Shown one piece after another: positions 54,914 to 63,929 of a stretch of 64,000 bases of DNA; position 1 is the first letter of the stretch, and each line of letters begins with the position of its first letter. Made by a program: the position numbers and the translations under genes. Source of the stretch: Candidatus Bathyarchaeota archaeon (lineage in GTDB: Archaea > Thermoproteota > Bathyarchaeia > Bathyarchaeales > Bathycorpusculaceae); assembly GCA_026014685.1 (NCBI GenBank), contig JAOZHW010000007.1, forward strand, positions 372,001 through 436,000, written 5' to 3'. The notes under the pieces are model-generated. The model was not told the origin of the DNA, ran no database searches, and worked only from the letters and a program-made list of their open reading frames with translations.

Positions 54914-55936
54914 CTATGAAATGGCGATTGACTCGAAGAGCCATGCCACCATTGTGATTTCTTCCTTGTACAGGAAGGGTTTAACGTCGGTTACGTCGAC
55001 GTCTCGGTAACTGTGCACATCGCAAAACGTCACGCCTCGCACGTCAACGGTTGCCTGCACAAAATCGCAGTGCAGAACGGCAGGAGAAACCCCGTCTGAC
55101 GGGTTGGTTGTTCGTGCCATGAGGTAGAGGTAGCCGTCGTCGTTGACGTAATTCGTGAGGTTCGAGGTTAGAGTGATTGTTACGGTTTGGTCTGTTCCTG
55201 CAGTGCCAAGTTGGGCGTCTCCCCAAGAACCCGCTGCGTGATTCCACACTTTCAGAATCGCCCCGTAGCCAGCAGGCGACACCCCAAAGCCTTCGAAAGC
55301 CAAGACAAGACGCTTTAAACACTGCTTTCTAGGCTCATTACGGGTTTCTCCAGCTTTGGCGCCGATTTTGAAGCGGAAAAGCATAAACGCAAACTCGCCA
55401 CTACCAGTTGCGCTTTTGGTGTGTCTTTGGTCGTCGCTTCCCCAAAGATTCGCATACTCAGAATTGGACAGCTCCGTCCAAACAGTGCTAGACGGCTCAG
55501 GTTCGGTTTGGGTTGCTGCATCATAGGCTTTGTGAGTTGTAGATGTTGAGTCAATCGGGTAAAAGTTGTAGGTTGTCCTGTAGGGTAGGTTGCGGTTTTC
55601 AGGAATAATTAGTAATAGCTGCTCAAGGACTTTGTCACGCATTACTCTGCCCACATCTGCGTTTGGAGCGGGCTTGTCAACTGTGGTTATGGTTGCTCTC
55701 AGGGAGTAGATTCGGCGTCTTAGTTTGCCGTCTAAGGTGTGTTTCTGTGATTGACTGGGCTCCGAGGTTTTGGATACTGTAATTTGGGCGTCGATGTCTT
55801 TTAGCAGTTCCCTGTCGTAGTTGGCTTGAGTGCAGAGGACTCGGGCTAAGCCGCCGTCGTCTTTGACAACTCTTAAGCGGGACTCGATTAGACGCAGGAT
55901 GGTAACGACTGGGTTCTCAAACTCGGCAACACTCAA
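54914..55936 (-). CDS. Tail terminator/connector-like protein with beta-sandwich insert
   Basis: 340 residues. The first 110 and last 60 residues form one unit (VVTILRLIESRLRVVKDDGG, then YRDVDVTDVKPFLYKEEITM), like gpU-type tail completion proteins. Between them (about 150-285) is a jelly-roll-like domain (YANLWGSDDQRHTKSATGSG, FAFMLFRFKIGAKAGETRNE). The outer unit caps the tail tube; the insert may sit on the virion surface. Confidence 0.65.
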   Translation of the reverse strand: MSVAEFENPVVTILRLIESRLRVVKDDGGLARVLCTQANYDRELLKDIDAQITVSKTSEPSQSQKHTLDGKLRRRIYSLRATITTVDKPAPNADVGRVMRDKVLEQLLLIIPENRNLPYRTTYNFYPIDSTSTTHKAYDAATQTEPEPSSTVWTELSNSEYANLWGSDDQRHTKSATGSGEFAFMLFRFKIGAKAGETRNEPRKQCLKRLVLAFEGFGVSPAGYGAILKVWNHAAGSWGDAQLGTAGTDQTVTITLTSNLTNYVNDDGYLYLMARTTNPSDGVSPAVLHCDFVQATVDVRGVTFCDVHSYRDVDVTDVKPFLYKEEITMVAWLFESIAIS

Positions 55937-57324
55937 GTTGCAATCAGCCTCCTTGCGATGCTTTTGAAGTAGAACCGCTGATTCCCAAACGTGAACAGCG
56001 TCACCGTTTGAACCTCGTAATCTTCGCCCTGCCGCCTGATTTTGTCGTGAACTCGAACGGGAAGAAAAGTGTAGAATGCCAAGTAGTCACTGAGGTAGTA
56101 GCCTGCCTCAATCATAACCTGCTCAGCCTTAAGCGGAGAAACAACCGCCAGCAAATCCAGCGGCTCACCATACGCCACAGTTGCAGCCGCTTCGCGGACA
56201 GGGTAAAGCGTGACGGTTTCGCCTTTGCTTCTCAGAATCTTGGTGAATTGGGTTGTTGGTTCCTCGTAGTTTAGGAACAGCTGGGCTAGCCAGCAAACCG
56301 TCGCCATAGCCCACTTATTCTCAACCGGACTGTAATCGTGGTGTTTGGCGCCCCAGAACATGAACTCCGATGAGTGTTTGCCGATGACTTCTACGCTGAG
56401 CTTGAGGCTGGGTTGGTCGTGGTTTTTTCGGATGCGCCAGAGGATGCCGCTTGTGACGGCGTCGTAGTAGTCGCATGCTACAGTTCGGTTGACGACATCT
56501 ATGTAGCCCGCCCAGCACACCGCAGGCTCATAGGCTGGGTAAGTGGCGCTAGCGCGAATGCTATTTAGAAAGCTGTAAACCCGCTGACAAGTTAAGCTCC
56601 AACCTTCCACCGCGTACAAACCCACCAAGGCGTAGGCGAAGGGGTCATCGTAAACCTCATTCTCGCTTAAGCCAACGCGGTGCCACTTGCCATCGGCAGG
56701 GTCAAAATTAAGCCACAACTTCTCTAAACCATCCCTGAGAAAACCAACAGCCTTATCCATGATGCTTTGGTAGAGGGCTGCGTTGGCTGTGTCATACTTC
56801 TCCGCTAAGAGCTTGAGACCTGCTAGCCCGTAGAGGCATTCGATGTCCATTTGCAGAAGCCACGCATCGCCGAGTGTGACGGCTCTGGCGAAGCCGCCGT
56901 AGGCTTGCTGGTCCTGCATGGTTTTGAGGAAAGTTCCAGCCGCCAGCTTAGCAGCATCCAAATAGCGGGTGTCGCTTGTGAGTTCATAGGCTCCAAGAAG
57001 GGAAGGGATGGCTCTGCAGGCGTCGACGCTGTAGTAGTAGGTGCTGGTTTCTGCGCTTTTGAATCCGCCATACGCTTTTCGTGCTGGGTCGAGGCACTGC
57101 TGGGTCAGAATCCAATCCGCAAGGCTGACGATTTTAGTATAGATTTCCGTCTTTCTGCTTTCAAATTGTTTAGCAGAGTACGCTTCACAGAGAAAGTCAA
57201 TAGCAAAGCTAGCAGCCAAAACGCCTTTGCCAAACGTTGGGTCTGGTGTGTTTGGCGGAATCACGTAGACGTAGGGCGCGTAGTCCATGATGAATTGGTA
57301 GTAGGTTTCTGGCACGGTTCCCAC
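55933..57324 (-). CDS. Alpha/alpha-toroid domain fused to a head-tail stopper
   Basis: 463 residues. Residues 1-360 are helical repeats typical of (alpha/alpha)6 sugar-active or epimerase-like folds: VSLADWILTQQCLDPARKAY, YAYGGF-type repeats (KAYGGFKSAETSTYYY, QQAYGGFARAVTLGDAWLLQ) and DDPFAYALVGLYAVEGWSLT. The last 90 residues (VRVHDKIRRQGEDYEVQTVT, LFTFGNQRFYFKSIARRL) match short head-tail stopper proteins. Gene order (adaptor, this, terminator) supports the stopper call. Whether the toroid is active is unknown. Confidence 0.7.
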   Translation of the reverse strand: MGTVPETYYQFIMDYAPYVYVIPPNTPDPTFGKGVLAASFAIDFLCEAYSAKQFESRKTEIYTKIVSLADWILTQQCLDPARKAYGGFKSAETSTYYYSVDACRAIPSLLGAYELTSDTRYLDAAKLAAGTFLKTMQDQQAYGGFARAVTLGDAWLLQMDIECLYGLAGLKLLAEKYDTANAALYQSIMDKAVGFLRDGLEKLWLNFDPADGKWHRVGLSENEVYDDPFAYALVGLYAVEGWSLTCQRVYSFLNSIRASATYPAYEPAVCWAGYIDVVNRTVACDYYDAVTSGILWRIRKNHDQPSLKLSVEVIGKHSSEFMFWGAKHHDYSPVENKWAMATVCWLAQLFLNYEEPTTQFTKILRSKGETVTLYPVREAAATVAYGEPLDLLAVVSPLKAEQVMIEAGYYLSDYLAFYTFLPVRVHDKIRRQGEDYEVQTVTLFTFGNQRFYFKSIARRLIAT

Positions 57325-57326
57325 GG

Positions 57327-57677
57327 CTACACGCTCCCCACATAAGGCTCCTTGAGGCTAGCAAGGATGCGCTCGAATTCGTTTTGCAGAACGGCTAAGC
57401 TGGGAAGACCCGAGTTAGAACTGCTCAAGTCGCCAACGCTAAAGTTTAAGCCCACAGCGCTGCCGCCACTTAGATAGCAGATTGCGTAAATGGCAGCCAA
57501 AAGCGTTACAGCCTCTTTCTCGGGTTCGGTGCAGTCTGTGTGGTCGATTTCTCTGGACAGTTCAAGCCCCAAAGTGACTTCGGCACGCTTAATCATCTTC
57601 AGAACCTTGGCGTCTGTAATATCGGCTTCAGAGATGTGCAGCACGTCCCGAACATCATCCACGGAAACAGCAGTCAC
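57327..57677 (-). CDS. Head-tail adaptor (gp6-like)
   Basis: 116 residues from GTG 57677, which overlaps the portal stop (GTGA) and has GGAGG 7 bases upstream. VDDVRDVLHISEADITDAKV and MIKRAEVTLGLELSREIDHT, then EAVTLLAAIYAICYLSGG, is the helical adaptor pattern of HK97-type viruses, joining the portal to the stopper. Confidence 0.8.
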   Translation of the reverse strand: MTAVSVDDVRDVLHISEADITDAKVLKMIKRAEVTLGLELSREIDHTDCTEPEKEAVTLLAAIYAICYLSGGSAVGLNFSVGDLSSSNSGLPSLAVLQNEFERILASLKEPYVGSV

Positions 57678-58909
57678 TTCTGGGCGCCTCCATCTGCACT
57701 GTTGGTTGTTTGGGGCTGCGTATCCCAGAGCTCCCATCCGAACTTGACGGCGTTCTTGCGGAACTCTTCCGCCCTCACCAGTCCCAACTCGGCAGCACGA
57801 ATCAGGTCAGCGGGCACCAGTTCAGGCGTCTCGGGACTGCCAAAATTAAGCCGAACCTTCGCCTTGGCAGCGTCAAAGCCTGCTTGAGAGACAACCACAT
57901 CGAAGATTTGTCTTTCGACTTGGCGCTTGATGTACCGCTGCACAGGCTTAATGAGCATGTCTTGCAAATCGAGGGCTGCTCTTGCTGATGCTTCGGTGAA
58001 GCCCGGAGTGCTAAAAAGCCGGGGTAGAGGTGTTTCGCATCCGAGGTAGAATTGGTTGACCATGTGGTCGATGTAGTACTCGAAGCGTGCCCGTGGGTCG
58101 ATGGTGACTGGGTGGACGCTGACGGATTTGGCGCCACTGAAAAGCCACTGCCCCTCCTCAGGACGGTTCTTAATCGCAGTCTCGTACTTTCTGATGGTGT
58201 CTTCTTTTTGTCCTTCCAGCTGCACAACCACGTCGGGTCCAGCATACTTGGTAAAGATGTTGGGCAGTATCTTCTCGATTTTCGCCTTCATCCACGCATA
58301 CGAGGGACGCTTGTCAGTGTCAAGGGTTAACGTGTGCAAGAGTACCTGCAGCAAACCCACGCCAAACCCAGACGGGATGTCGCCGCTTAGGTGCCAGTGG
58401 ATGACGGCTTCAGGTTTGAGTTCGTTACCAGAGTTGCCAGTGTAGACGCTTTTGAGCTGGTAACCCGTGACCTTGTAGGGCAACTTCAAATCGGGAACGC
58501 TGCTGAGTCCTATTCGCTGGACTGCATCAATTGGTGTGCGTACTGTGTCGGTTAGCTGTTCAGGTGTAAGTTTTAGCCAGAAATCGTTTCCGCAGCCAAT
58601 CAAAGGCTTAGCCATGTCGTTAAGCAAGCCGTCCAAGTTGACGTCTTCACAGAACCTATCCACCGCTGCTTTAGCTTCAGGTGCTTTCTCATATTTCTCG
58701 TCGGCTGTGGTGTAAAAGCCCATACCCACCGTCGAAGCAGCCAAGAGGTCTACGCTGGCTTTGCAGGTTGGGTCACGTTCATACAGCTTCATAACGTCAG
58801 CTAAGGGGATGCAGGAAGTGTCAAAGAACACTCGCTGCTTAGGAGACGCCACGCCAGAGGCAGGCGCGTAAGAGAGGACTTCACGGATTTTCCTCAAGAC
58901 ACCATTCAT
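57674..58909 (-). CDS. Portal protein
   Basis: 411 residues. YERDPTCKASVDLLAASTVG at the start, GYQLKSVYTGNSGNELKPEA and VIHWHLSGDIPSGFGVGLLQ in the middle, FSTPGFTEASARAALDLQDM near the stem-clip, and a C-terminal LVPADLIRAAELGLVRAEEF. This is the HK97-type portal pattern. It forms the DNA gate of the capsid. It lies after the major capsid gene rather than before it. Confidence 0.88.
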   Translation of the reverse strand: MNGVLRKIREVLSYAPASGVASPKQRVFFDTSCIPLADVMKLYERDPTCKASVDLLAASTVGMGFYTTADEKYEKAPEAKAAVDRFCEDVNLDGLLNDMAKPLIGCGNDFWLKLTPEQLTDTVRTPIDAVQRIGLSSVPDLKLPYKVTGYQLKSVYTGNSGNELKPEAVIHWHLSGDIPSGFGVGLLQVLLHTLTLDTDKRPSYAWMKAKIEKILPNIFTKYAGPDVVVQLEGQKEDTIRKYETAIKNRPEEGQWLFSGAKSVSVHPVTIDPRARFEYYIDHMVNQFYLGCETPLPRLFSTPGFTEASARAALDLQDMLIKPVQRYIKRQVERQIFDVVVSQAGFDAAKAKVRLNFGSPETPELVPADLIRAAELGLVRAEEFRKNAVKFGWELWDTQPQTTNSADGGAQK

Positions 58910-58977
58910 AGCAGGTTAGACCTCGTGAATTGGATAACCCAAAAAATGGGGAAAATAGTTGATGCGTTGACGTGTGT

Positions 58978-59931
58978 TTAGGTCAGCGTTTGTTTGATGT
59001 TGGTCATTTTGGCAACCGCTGTTGAACGCAGGACACCTAAGCCGAACCGTGTGGTAGCGCGGACGCCGTACTTGCCTGTTTTGACGTCTTCCCAATCCTC
59101 AACCGTAACGTCCCGACGCAGAAGCATCGCAGAGGCTACTCGGGTGTCTATGGCATAAGCGGTGCCGTTTGGAACCAGCGTGCTGGCTTGGACGCGCATG
59201 CCTAAGACGCTGCCGATGCTTCCTGCTTCGATGTCGGTTTCGCTGCTTGGGAAATACTGCGAGTGGATGAACTTGTCATCGTTGAGCAACTGATGCAACT
59301 GAGTCTCGTTAATCGCCAGAACCGTTGGACGCCAGTTTTCGCCTCGAACAGCATTATGAAGCTCAAGCAGCTTAACCCAGCTAAGAACCGCGCCGCCACC
59401 ATTCAAGACTGCTCCGCCAGCCAAATCCCCATCTGCAACTGCGCCGTAGAGGACGAGGATGGCTTGGGTTTCTTTAAGCGCTAAGGCTCTGCCAACCTTC
59501 TGCACCATATTGTCCATGACGTTCCAAGTGGCGTCTTCGAGGTATTCGCGTGTCCATTCCTCAGAAGCGTCAACCAACTGGCTTGTGTAGATGTCGACTG
59601 TGGTGTTTTTCTTGCCGCTTAGGCGTGTGACTGCGCCTTCAGCGTAACGATAAGCCACCGCATCAACGTCCAGCGGGAAGCGCTCCATCGGCTCGGATGT
59701 GGGCATGACGGTGATGATGTTTCTGCCGATAAGTTCGGGATACGCGGCTTGCACTAAGGTGTCGTGCATTCTGCCCAATGCGCCTGTCATGTCGCTGAAG
59801 AGGCCTTCTTTGATGCCCATCTGCACGTAGCGCTTGAGGAACGGATGCTCAGTTTTGAGCTTAAGTTTCTCGTAAACCTCGCGCTGGTCGTTGGGCTTAG
59901 CCATTAAAGACTCGAAAAGTTTCGGCTTCAA
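58978..59931 (-). CDS. Major capsid protein (HK97 fold)
   Basis: 317 residues. N-arm about 1-60; AAYPELIGRNIITVMPTSEP and MERFPLDVDAVAYRYAEGAV correspond to the E-loop region. The P-domain helix TREYLEDATWNVMDNMVQKV, VLAINETQLHQLL and IGSVLGMRVQASTLVPNGTA follow, then KYGVRATTRFGLGVLRSTAV at the end. The order protease, decoration, capsid supports it. The family is HK97-like, as in all known tailed viruses. Confidence 0.9.
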   Translation of the reverse strand: MKPKLFESLMAKPNDQREVYEKLKLKTEHPFLKRYVQMGIKEGLFSDMTGALGRMHDTLVQAAYPELIGRNIITVMPTSEPMERFPLDVDAVAYRYAEGAVTRLSGKKNTTVDIYTSQLVDASEEWTREYLEDATWNVMDNMVQKVGRALALKETQAILVLYGAVADGDLAGGAVLNGGGAVLSWVKLLELHNAVRGENWRPTVLAINETQLHQLLNDDKFIHSQYFPSSETDIEAGSIGSVLGMRVQASTLVPNGTAYAIDTRVASAMLLRRDVTVEDWEDVKTGKYGVRATTRFGLGVLRSTAVAKMTNIKQTLT

Positions 59932-59937
59932 TGCAGG

Positions 59938-60366
59938 TCACTTCTCCACGTCGATGAAGATGAGGTCGCCGTCCGCCGCTGCCGTTTCCAAAGCCGTGCC
60001 GAGTTTGCGGTTGTAAAAAATCGTGTACGTCGCTGAACCGCCCTCGTTGACTGCTTGGTCCACGAGCTGTGTGACTTTTCTGTTTGCTGCGCTACAGACC
60101 GCGGTTCCTCGGGTTATTGGACCGTTCGCGGTGACTTTGACTCTGCCCCGCTTAAGCACTGGGCACATTTCGCCTAAAGCTACGGTTTTGACGGCTACGC
60201 CTATGGCGTTGTCTCCGCCTGGGCTTTCGGAAACCTTGTCGTCTGCGCTTAGGTAGACCGGGCTGCCTTTGGTGACTGCCGCCGCAGCTTCGAAGGATTC
60301 TATTTGGGCGTTTGGGTCGTCGGTTTCGCCGACTGTCATCCAGTTTTTGCCTGTTTTATCCGCCAT
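59938..60366 (-). CDS. Capsid decoration/stabilising protein (DUF2190-like)
   Basis: 142 residues. AVTKGSPVYLSADDKVSESP, then IGVAVKTVALGEMCPVLKRG and GPITRGTAVCSAANRKVTQL, is the DUF2190 beta-barrel pattern. Six bases separate it from the capsid gene. It probably trims or cements the capsid surface. Confidence 0.82.
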   Translation of the reverse strand: MADKTGKNWMTVGETDDPNAQIESFEAAAAVTKGSPVYLSADDKVSESPGGDNAIGVAVKTVALGEMCPVLKRGRVKVTANGPITRGTAVCSAANRKVTQLVDQAVNEGGSATYTIFYNRKLGTALETAAADGDLIFIDVEK

Positions 60367-60451
60367 TCAAAATCAAATCTGTCTTCAGTTTTGAATTTCC
60401 CAAAGTTCGTCCTCTGGTACTCTTCCCCACAAAAGTGAGCATAAACACGGC

Positions 60452-61201
60452 TTAGCTACCTCCCGCCTCCAACTGCTTGACGACTCTGCGGAGTTCTTGA
60501 CACATGCGCTGCGGTCCCAAACTCCAACTCCGCTGAACCATAGGCGAAGGCAAAACAGATTCAACAAGTTTGATAGTTTCAGAAACCGCTACCATTTTAG
60601 GCGGGTTCTTGAGCAAGCCGCCACCAGGCAGTTGCCTGCGCAAATCTTCAATGGTTTTTTGTGCTTCAGTTAACTTGCTTTCTGTTTGCGAGAGCTTCTC
60701 TTGGAGGCGCTTATCCTCGAGGTTTTCCAACACCTGCACGTTGGTCTCGGGGATACCGGGCACAGCCACAAGACTCAACTCGGCATTATGCAATCCATGC
60801 GGCACTTTGCCGTCCACGACGTCTATGGCTTCGTAGTCTGCGCCGACGCTGACATGCTGGATTAAGCCTTTACGGATTTTCTCAGCTGTCTCGTTATCGT
60901 AAATCTCCGCCTCATACCACAGGTTGTGGCCATCCCAATCGGTTTTGATGACTTTGCCGACAGCGTTGGGCACCGAGACATGCTCGATGTAAACTGGAGC
61001 ATTTGCCAGTTTGCTTGTGAATGCTTGGAGCTCCTCGGCGGTGTAGATGTTGTGGTTTCGGCTCATGCCGCTGCACATGGCTACGCCCCGAATACTCAAG
61101 GGTTTACCGGACAGGGCTTCAAGAACTGTGAAAGGCAAAAGAGAAGCTACATGCTCCCTAAGCCGCTTGCAATCTTTACAACCAACGCCATCCTCAGACA
61201 T
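60452..61201 (-). CDS. Prohead protease fused to scaffold
   Basis: 249 residues. Protease part (about 20-150): SIRGVAMCSGMSRNHNIYTA, VYIEHVSVPNAVGKVIKTDW with a candidate histidine, and IQHVSVGADYEAIDVVDGKV with a candidate serine, then LHNAELSLVAVPGIPETNVQ. Scaffold part (about 155-190) is a coiled coil (LQEKLSQTESKLTEAQKTIE). First gene of the structural operon. The fusion of maturation protease and scaffold is known in tailed viruses. Confidence 0.8.
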   Translation of the reverse strand: MSEDGVGCKDCKRLREHVASLLPFTVLEALSGKPLSIRGVAMCSGMSRNHNIYTAEELQAFTSKLANAPVYIEHVSVPNAVGKVIKTDWDGHNLWYEAEIYDNETAEKIRKGLIQHVSVGADYEAIDVVDGKVPHGLHNAELSLVAVPGIPETNVQVLENLEDKRLQEKLSQTESKLTEAQKTIEDLRRQLPGGGLLKNPPKMVAVSETIKLVESVLPSPMVQRSWSLGPQRMCQELRRVVKQLEAGGS

Positions 61202-61332
61202 AACAATCGAATAAATAAGCCGTGACTAAGGATTAATGGCTTGAGAGCCCAAACACGATAATATCATAAATACGATATTCCAGTATACTTAATAATCGTG
61301 CGGCTCAATCAATAATAAATTGGAAAAATGAA

Positions 61333-61677
61333 TTAAAATAATTCTTTGGCGTTTTTCAAGTCTTTCATTGCACTTTTAAGCGCTTTCGGCATATCTTCTA
61401 AATGAATCGAGTTGCGTCTAATACCTTCTTGAACCAATCCAGCCGCTATAAGTGAAGTACCCAGAACATCGCTTACTATAGGTTCAGGAAACACGATTAA
61501 CGCCATCCCAGCTTTAATAAGGTAGTTTTTATTTCCACTCTTGGAAAGCTTGTTAACAGAGCCAGCACTTTTTTGTGTAGTTTTCATTGATTGCTTAACG
61601 TCATTATAGGTTTCAACATGAGTCTGGGTTACCTCTTTGACAGTTGGAGCAAGTTTTCCAAGTTCTTTCGCGCTCAT
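61333..61677 (-). CDS. Unknown protein
   Basis: 114 residues. VKEVTQTHVETYNDVKQSMK is helical, and LIKAGMALIVFPEPIVSDVL with GTSLIAAGLVQEG suggests a membrane-associated stretch. AT-rich. It could be the first gene of the element's right arm or a chromosomal gene. Confidence 0.5.
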   Translation of the reverse strand: MSAKELGKLAPTVKEVTQTHVETYNDVKQSMKTTQKSAGSVNKLSKSGNKNYLIKAGMALIVFPEPIVSDVLGTSLIAAGLVQEGIRRNSIHLEDMPKALKSAMKDLKNAKELF

Positions 61678-61894
61678 TATTATTCAATCCTTAAATCACA
61701 AAGTATTGGTCTTTGAAGGCATAAGCTTTCTTCGAGAATTGAACAAGAAATTCGGCTCCTTTTAAGAACACGAAGCTAAATAGTTTAGCTTGGAACATCA
61801 ATTCTACATAACATAACACTCCTGTTTAACATGAAAATCTAATTTTATGCAGTTCTCTAAAAGGTGTTTTTTAAGTTCAAATGACTCTTAAGCG

Positions 61895-61916
61895 GTTCCT
61901 GAAAAAAGAAAGGAAC
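61895..61916 (-). terminator. Hairpin after the exchanger gene
   Basis: GTTCCT-N10-AGGAAC lies at the exchanger stop codon on the minus strand, a probable 3' end. The gap to 61678 shows nothing else. Confidence 0.35.
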
Positions 61917-62875
61917 TAAACCCCAATCACTTCAAACAAATATTGAATCAGAACAAAAAGCACATATGCCCCAATCAGTAAAATTGCATCTTTCTTGTTT
62001 ATGTCGCCGTCTCTCGAACGTAAATAGACGAACACTGTTGACGCCGCCACAAACACTCCAGTAGATATTGGAGAAGCCAGACTGGGCAGTCTGATAGGAT
62101 GGATAATTGCGATAATGCCTATGGTTAAAAGTGAATCAGCAAGTACGTTTCCCAAAATGTTACCGATACCAATGGAACCTTCCGTTTCCGAGGCGCGAAT
62201 TGCAAAAGCCATCTCGGGCAAACAAGTGCCAATAGCGACAACAAGCCCAATCAAAAACAAGGGCAACCCCAGTACCTGACTTAACTCTTGTGCTGAATCA
62301 GTTACAAGTGAACTGCCTATGAATAAAACAGTAATCCCAATAATTAACATGAATATAGTTATGCCTAATCGGACTACTCTTTTTGATAATCGCATACGTT
62401 CGGCAACTTCTCTGTCGCCGTGACCACTTTTAAGCAGCCAAATAACGTAGACCACAAAAGCAACTACCAGTATTCCTCCGTCGATGCTTGATATTTCTCC
62501 ATCAAAAAGCAGAAATACAGGAAGGAGTACAGCGATAAAAGAGATCCGCAAATTCTTAAGCATATCTCTTGTCATCTTTTGCTCTCCTGCAATCAATACC
62601 ACAACCCCAATGACTAATGTCAAGTCAGCAACGTTAGCTCCAAAAATTAACCCTAAACCGAAAGTTGATGACCCTCCAAGAGCCGACAAGATACCGATAG
62701 ACAACTCAGGCAAGACCGCAAGGGTGCCCGCTATGACTACGCCCACAACAAATGCTGATAGCCGAAAGAACTTGGATAAACCTAAAAGCCGCTTAATTGC
62801 TTCATCAGCACCATAAACAACTATGGCAATTCCAGCAAGAAGGATAAGAAGCGTTTCCCAAGGCATTTTTATCAA
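61916..62875 (-). CDS. Ca2+/cation antiporter (CaCA family)
   Basis: 319 residues, about 10 membrane segments in two inverted halves. The alpha repeats appear as VVGVVIAGTLAVLPELSIGI with GLGLIFGANVADLTLVIGVV, and LVVAIGTCLPEMAFAIRASE with GIGNILGNVLADSLLTIGII. It exchanges Na+ or H+ for Ca2+ or another cation. Looks chromosomal. Confidence 0.9.
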   Translation of the reverse strand: MIKMPWETLLILLAGIAIVVYGADEAIKRLLGLSKFFRLSAFVVGVVIAGTLAVLPELSIGILSALGGSSTFGLGLIFGANVADLTLVIGVVVLIAGEQKMTRDMLKNLRISFIAVLLPVFLLFDGEISSIDGGILVVAFVVYVIWLLKSGHGDREVAERMRLSKRVVRLGITIFMLIIGITVLFIGSSLVTDSAQELSQVLGLPLFLIGLVVAIGTCLPEMAFAIRASETEGSIGIGNILGNVLADSLLTIGIIAIIHPIRLPSLASPISTGVFVAASTVFVYLRSRDGDINKKDAILLIGAYVLFVLIQYLFEVIGV

Positions 62876-63171
62876 AACTTGGAATGCAGTAATTTATTTA
62901 AACAGTTTGCAGATTAGAGATTAGATAATGTGAAAAATGACGCATAATTTCATTATTGTGTGTATATAGCCAATTATCGTCGAGTTTTATGTATTGGAAA
63001 AAAAGGGGTGGCTATAGCTGTTTTGGTATTAATTTTATTGCTTGCTTAACAGTGTACTAGATAGAAAAGCATTGGTAAATTCTATAAAAGTAAAATTTTT
63101 TATCCACCTTTTACCGCTTAAATCTTTCCATCGATCCTCACCATCAAGGGCAAAAAAAATAAACAATAAAG

Positions 63172-63483
63172 TTGTTTAATTACAGGGTGTCTAAATTAAG
63201 TATACCAAAACTTGAAATTATCTCTAAGAACATTGAAGTTTGGATTAAAGAAAACTTCATCAAAGCCGTAGCTCAACCTTCAACTAAAAGTGACTTTAAG
63301 TTCGGGAAAATCGATAGAATCACCAGAGTATGGAAAAACGATGATTACTGGATAGTTGATGCTTTTATAGAGTATTCCTTTACAAACCAGAAAATCAAAA
63401 CATTCACTTTTCAGGTAGACAGTGAGGGTCAAGTTGTTGGGTTTAATTTTAATGAACCAACAAACAGCAAAGTATCGCTTTAA
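63172..63483 (+). CDS. Unknown small protein
   Basis: 103 residues from TTG (GTG 63187 is possible). ISKNIEVWIKENFIKAVAQP, then RVWKNDDYWIVDAFIEYSFT and FTFQVDSEGQVVGFNF, looks like a PepSY- or cystatin-like alpha/beta fold. No family assigned. The gap 62876-63171 upstream holds only AT-rich promoter-like sequence. Confidence 0.5.
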   Translation: MFNYRVSKLSIPKLEIISKNIEVWIKENFIKAVAQPSTKSDFKFGKIDRITRVWKNDDYWIVDAFIEYSFTNQKIKTFTFQVDSEGQVVGFNFNEPTNSKVSL

Positions 63484-63743
63484 AAAAACCTCATAATCTT
63501 GACTTACTTTTTTTTAAAAAAAAATAACTATTAACCTACTTTTTTTACTGAATTCTCTGCTTTAGTACAATACGGGGCTTAGTGGTTAATGCCTTGTGCG
63601 CTCTAAAATTAAAAACCCAAAAAGCTGTTATTGCTCGTTTTTTAGTTTCACTAATAGTTTAATTTATTTTCTTAATGATTATACCCGACTTCACATGATG
63701 CCCGGTGTTAGCTCAAAGGACCATTTTATTTGTCCTTCTATAT

Positions 63744-63926
63744 TTAGGATTTTAGTTTATTCATAAATTCTAAGTCAGATCTAGCATCCTCAATCTTTCT
63801 CAGTGCATTCTTTCTTGAACGGGTAACGTTGGGCGTTTCCATATTTAGCCTGTGAGCAATTCTGTAATCAGACATGCCTTTGGACTTCAAACGCAAAATT
63901 GCTTTTTCTCGCTCTGTCAACACCAT
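63744..63926 (-). CDS. Tfx/LuxR-like small HTH protein
   Basis: 60 residues. VLTEREKAILRLKSKGMSDY, RIAHRLNMETPNVTRSRKNA and LRKIEDARSDLEFMNKL closely follow the N-terminal HTH of archaeal Tfx regulators, without the C-terminal part. Probably a DNA-binding regulator, coupled to the partial frame upstream. Confidence 0.7.
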   Translation of the reverse strand: MVLTEREKAILRLKSKGMSDYRIAHRLNMETPNVTRSRKNALRKIEDARSDLEFMNKLKS

Positions 63927-63929
63927 AAG

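Noticed and set aside
63575-63610. tRNA-like string gcttagtggttaatgcc
   Set aside because: Resembles a D arm, but no acceptor, anticodon or T arm can be folded around it.
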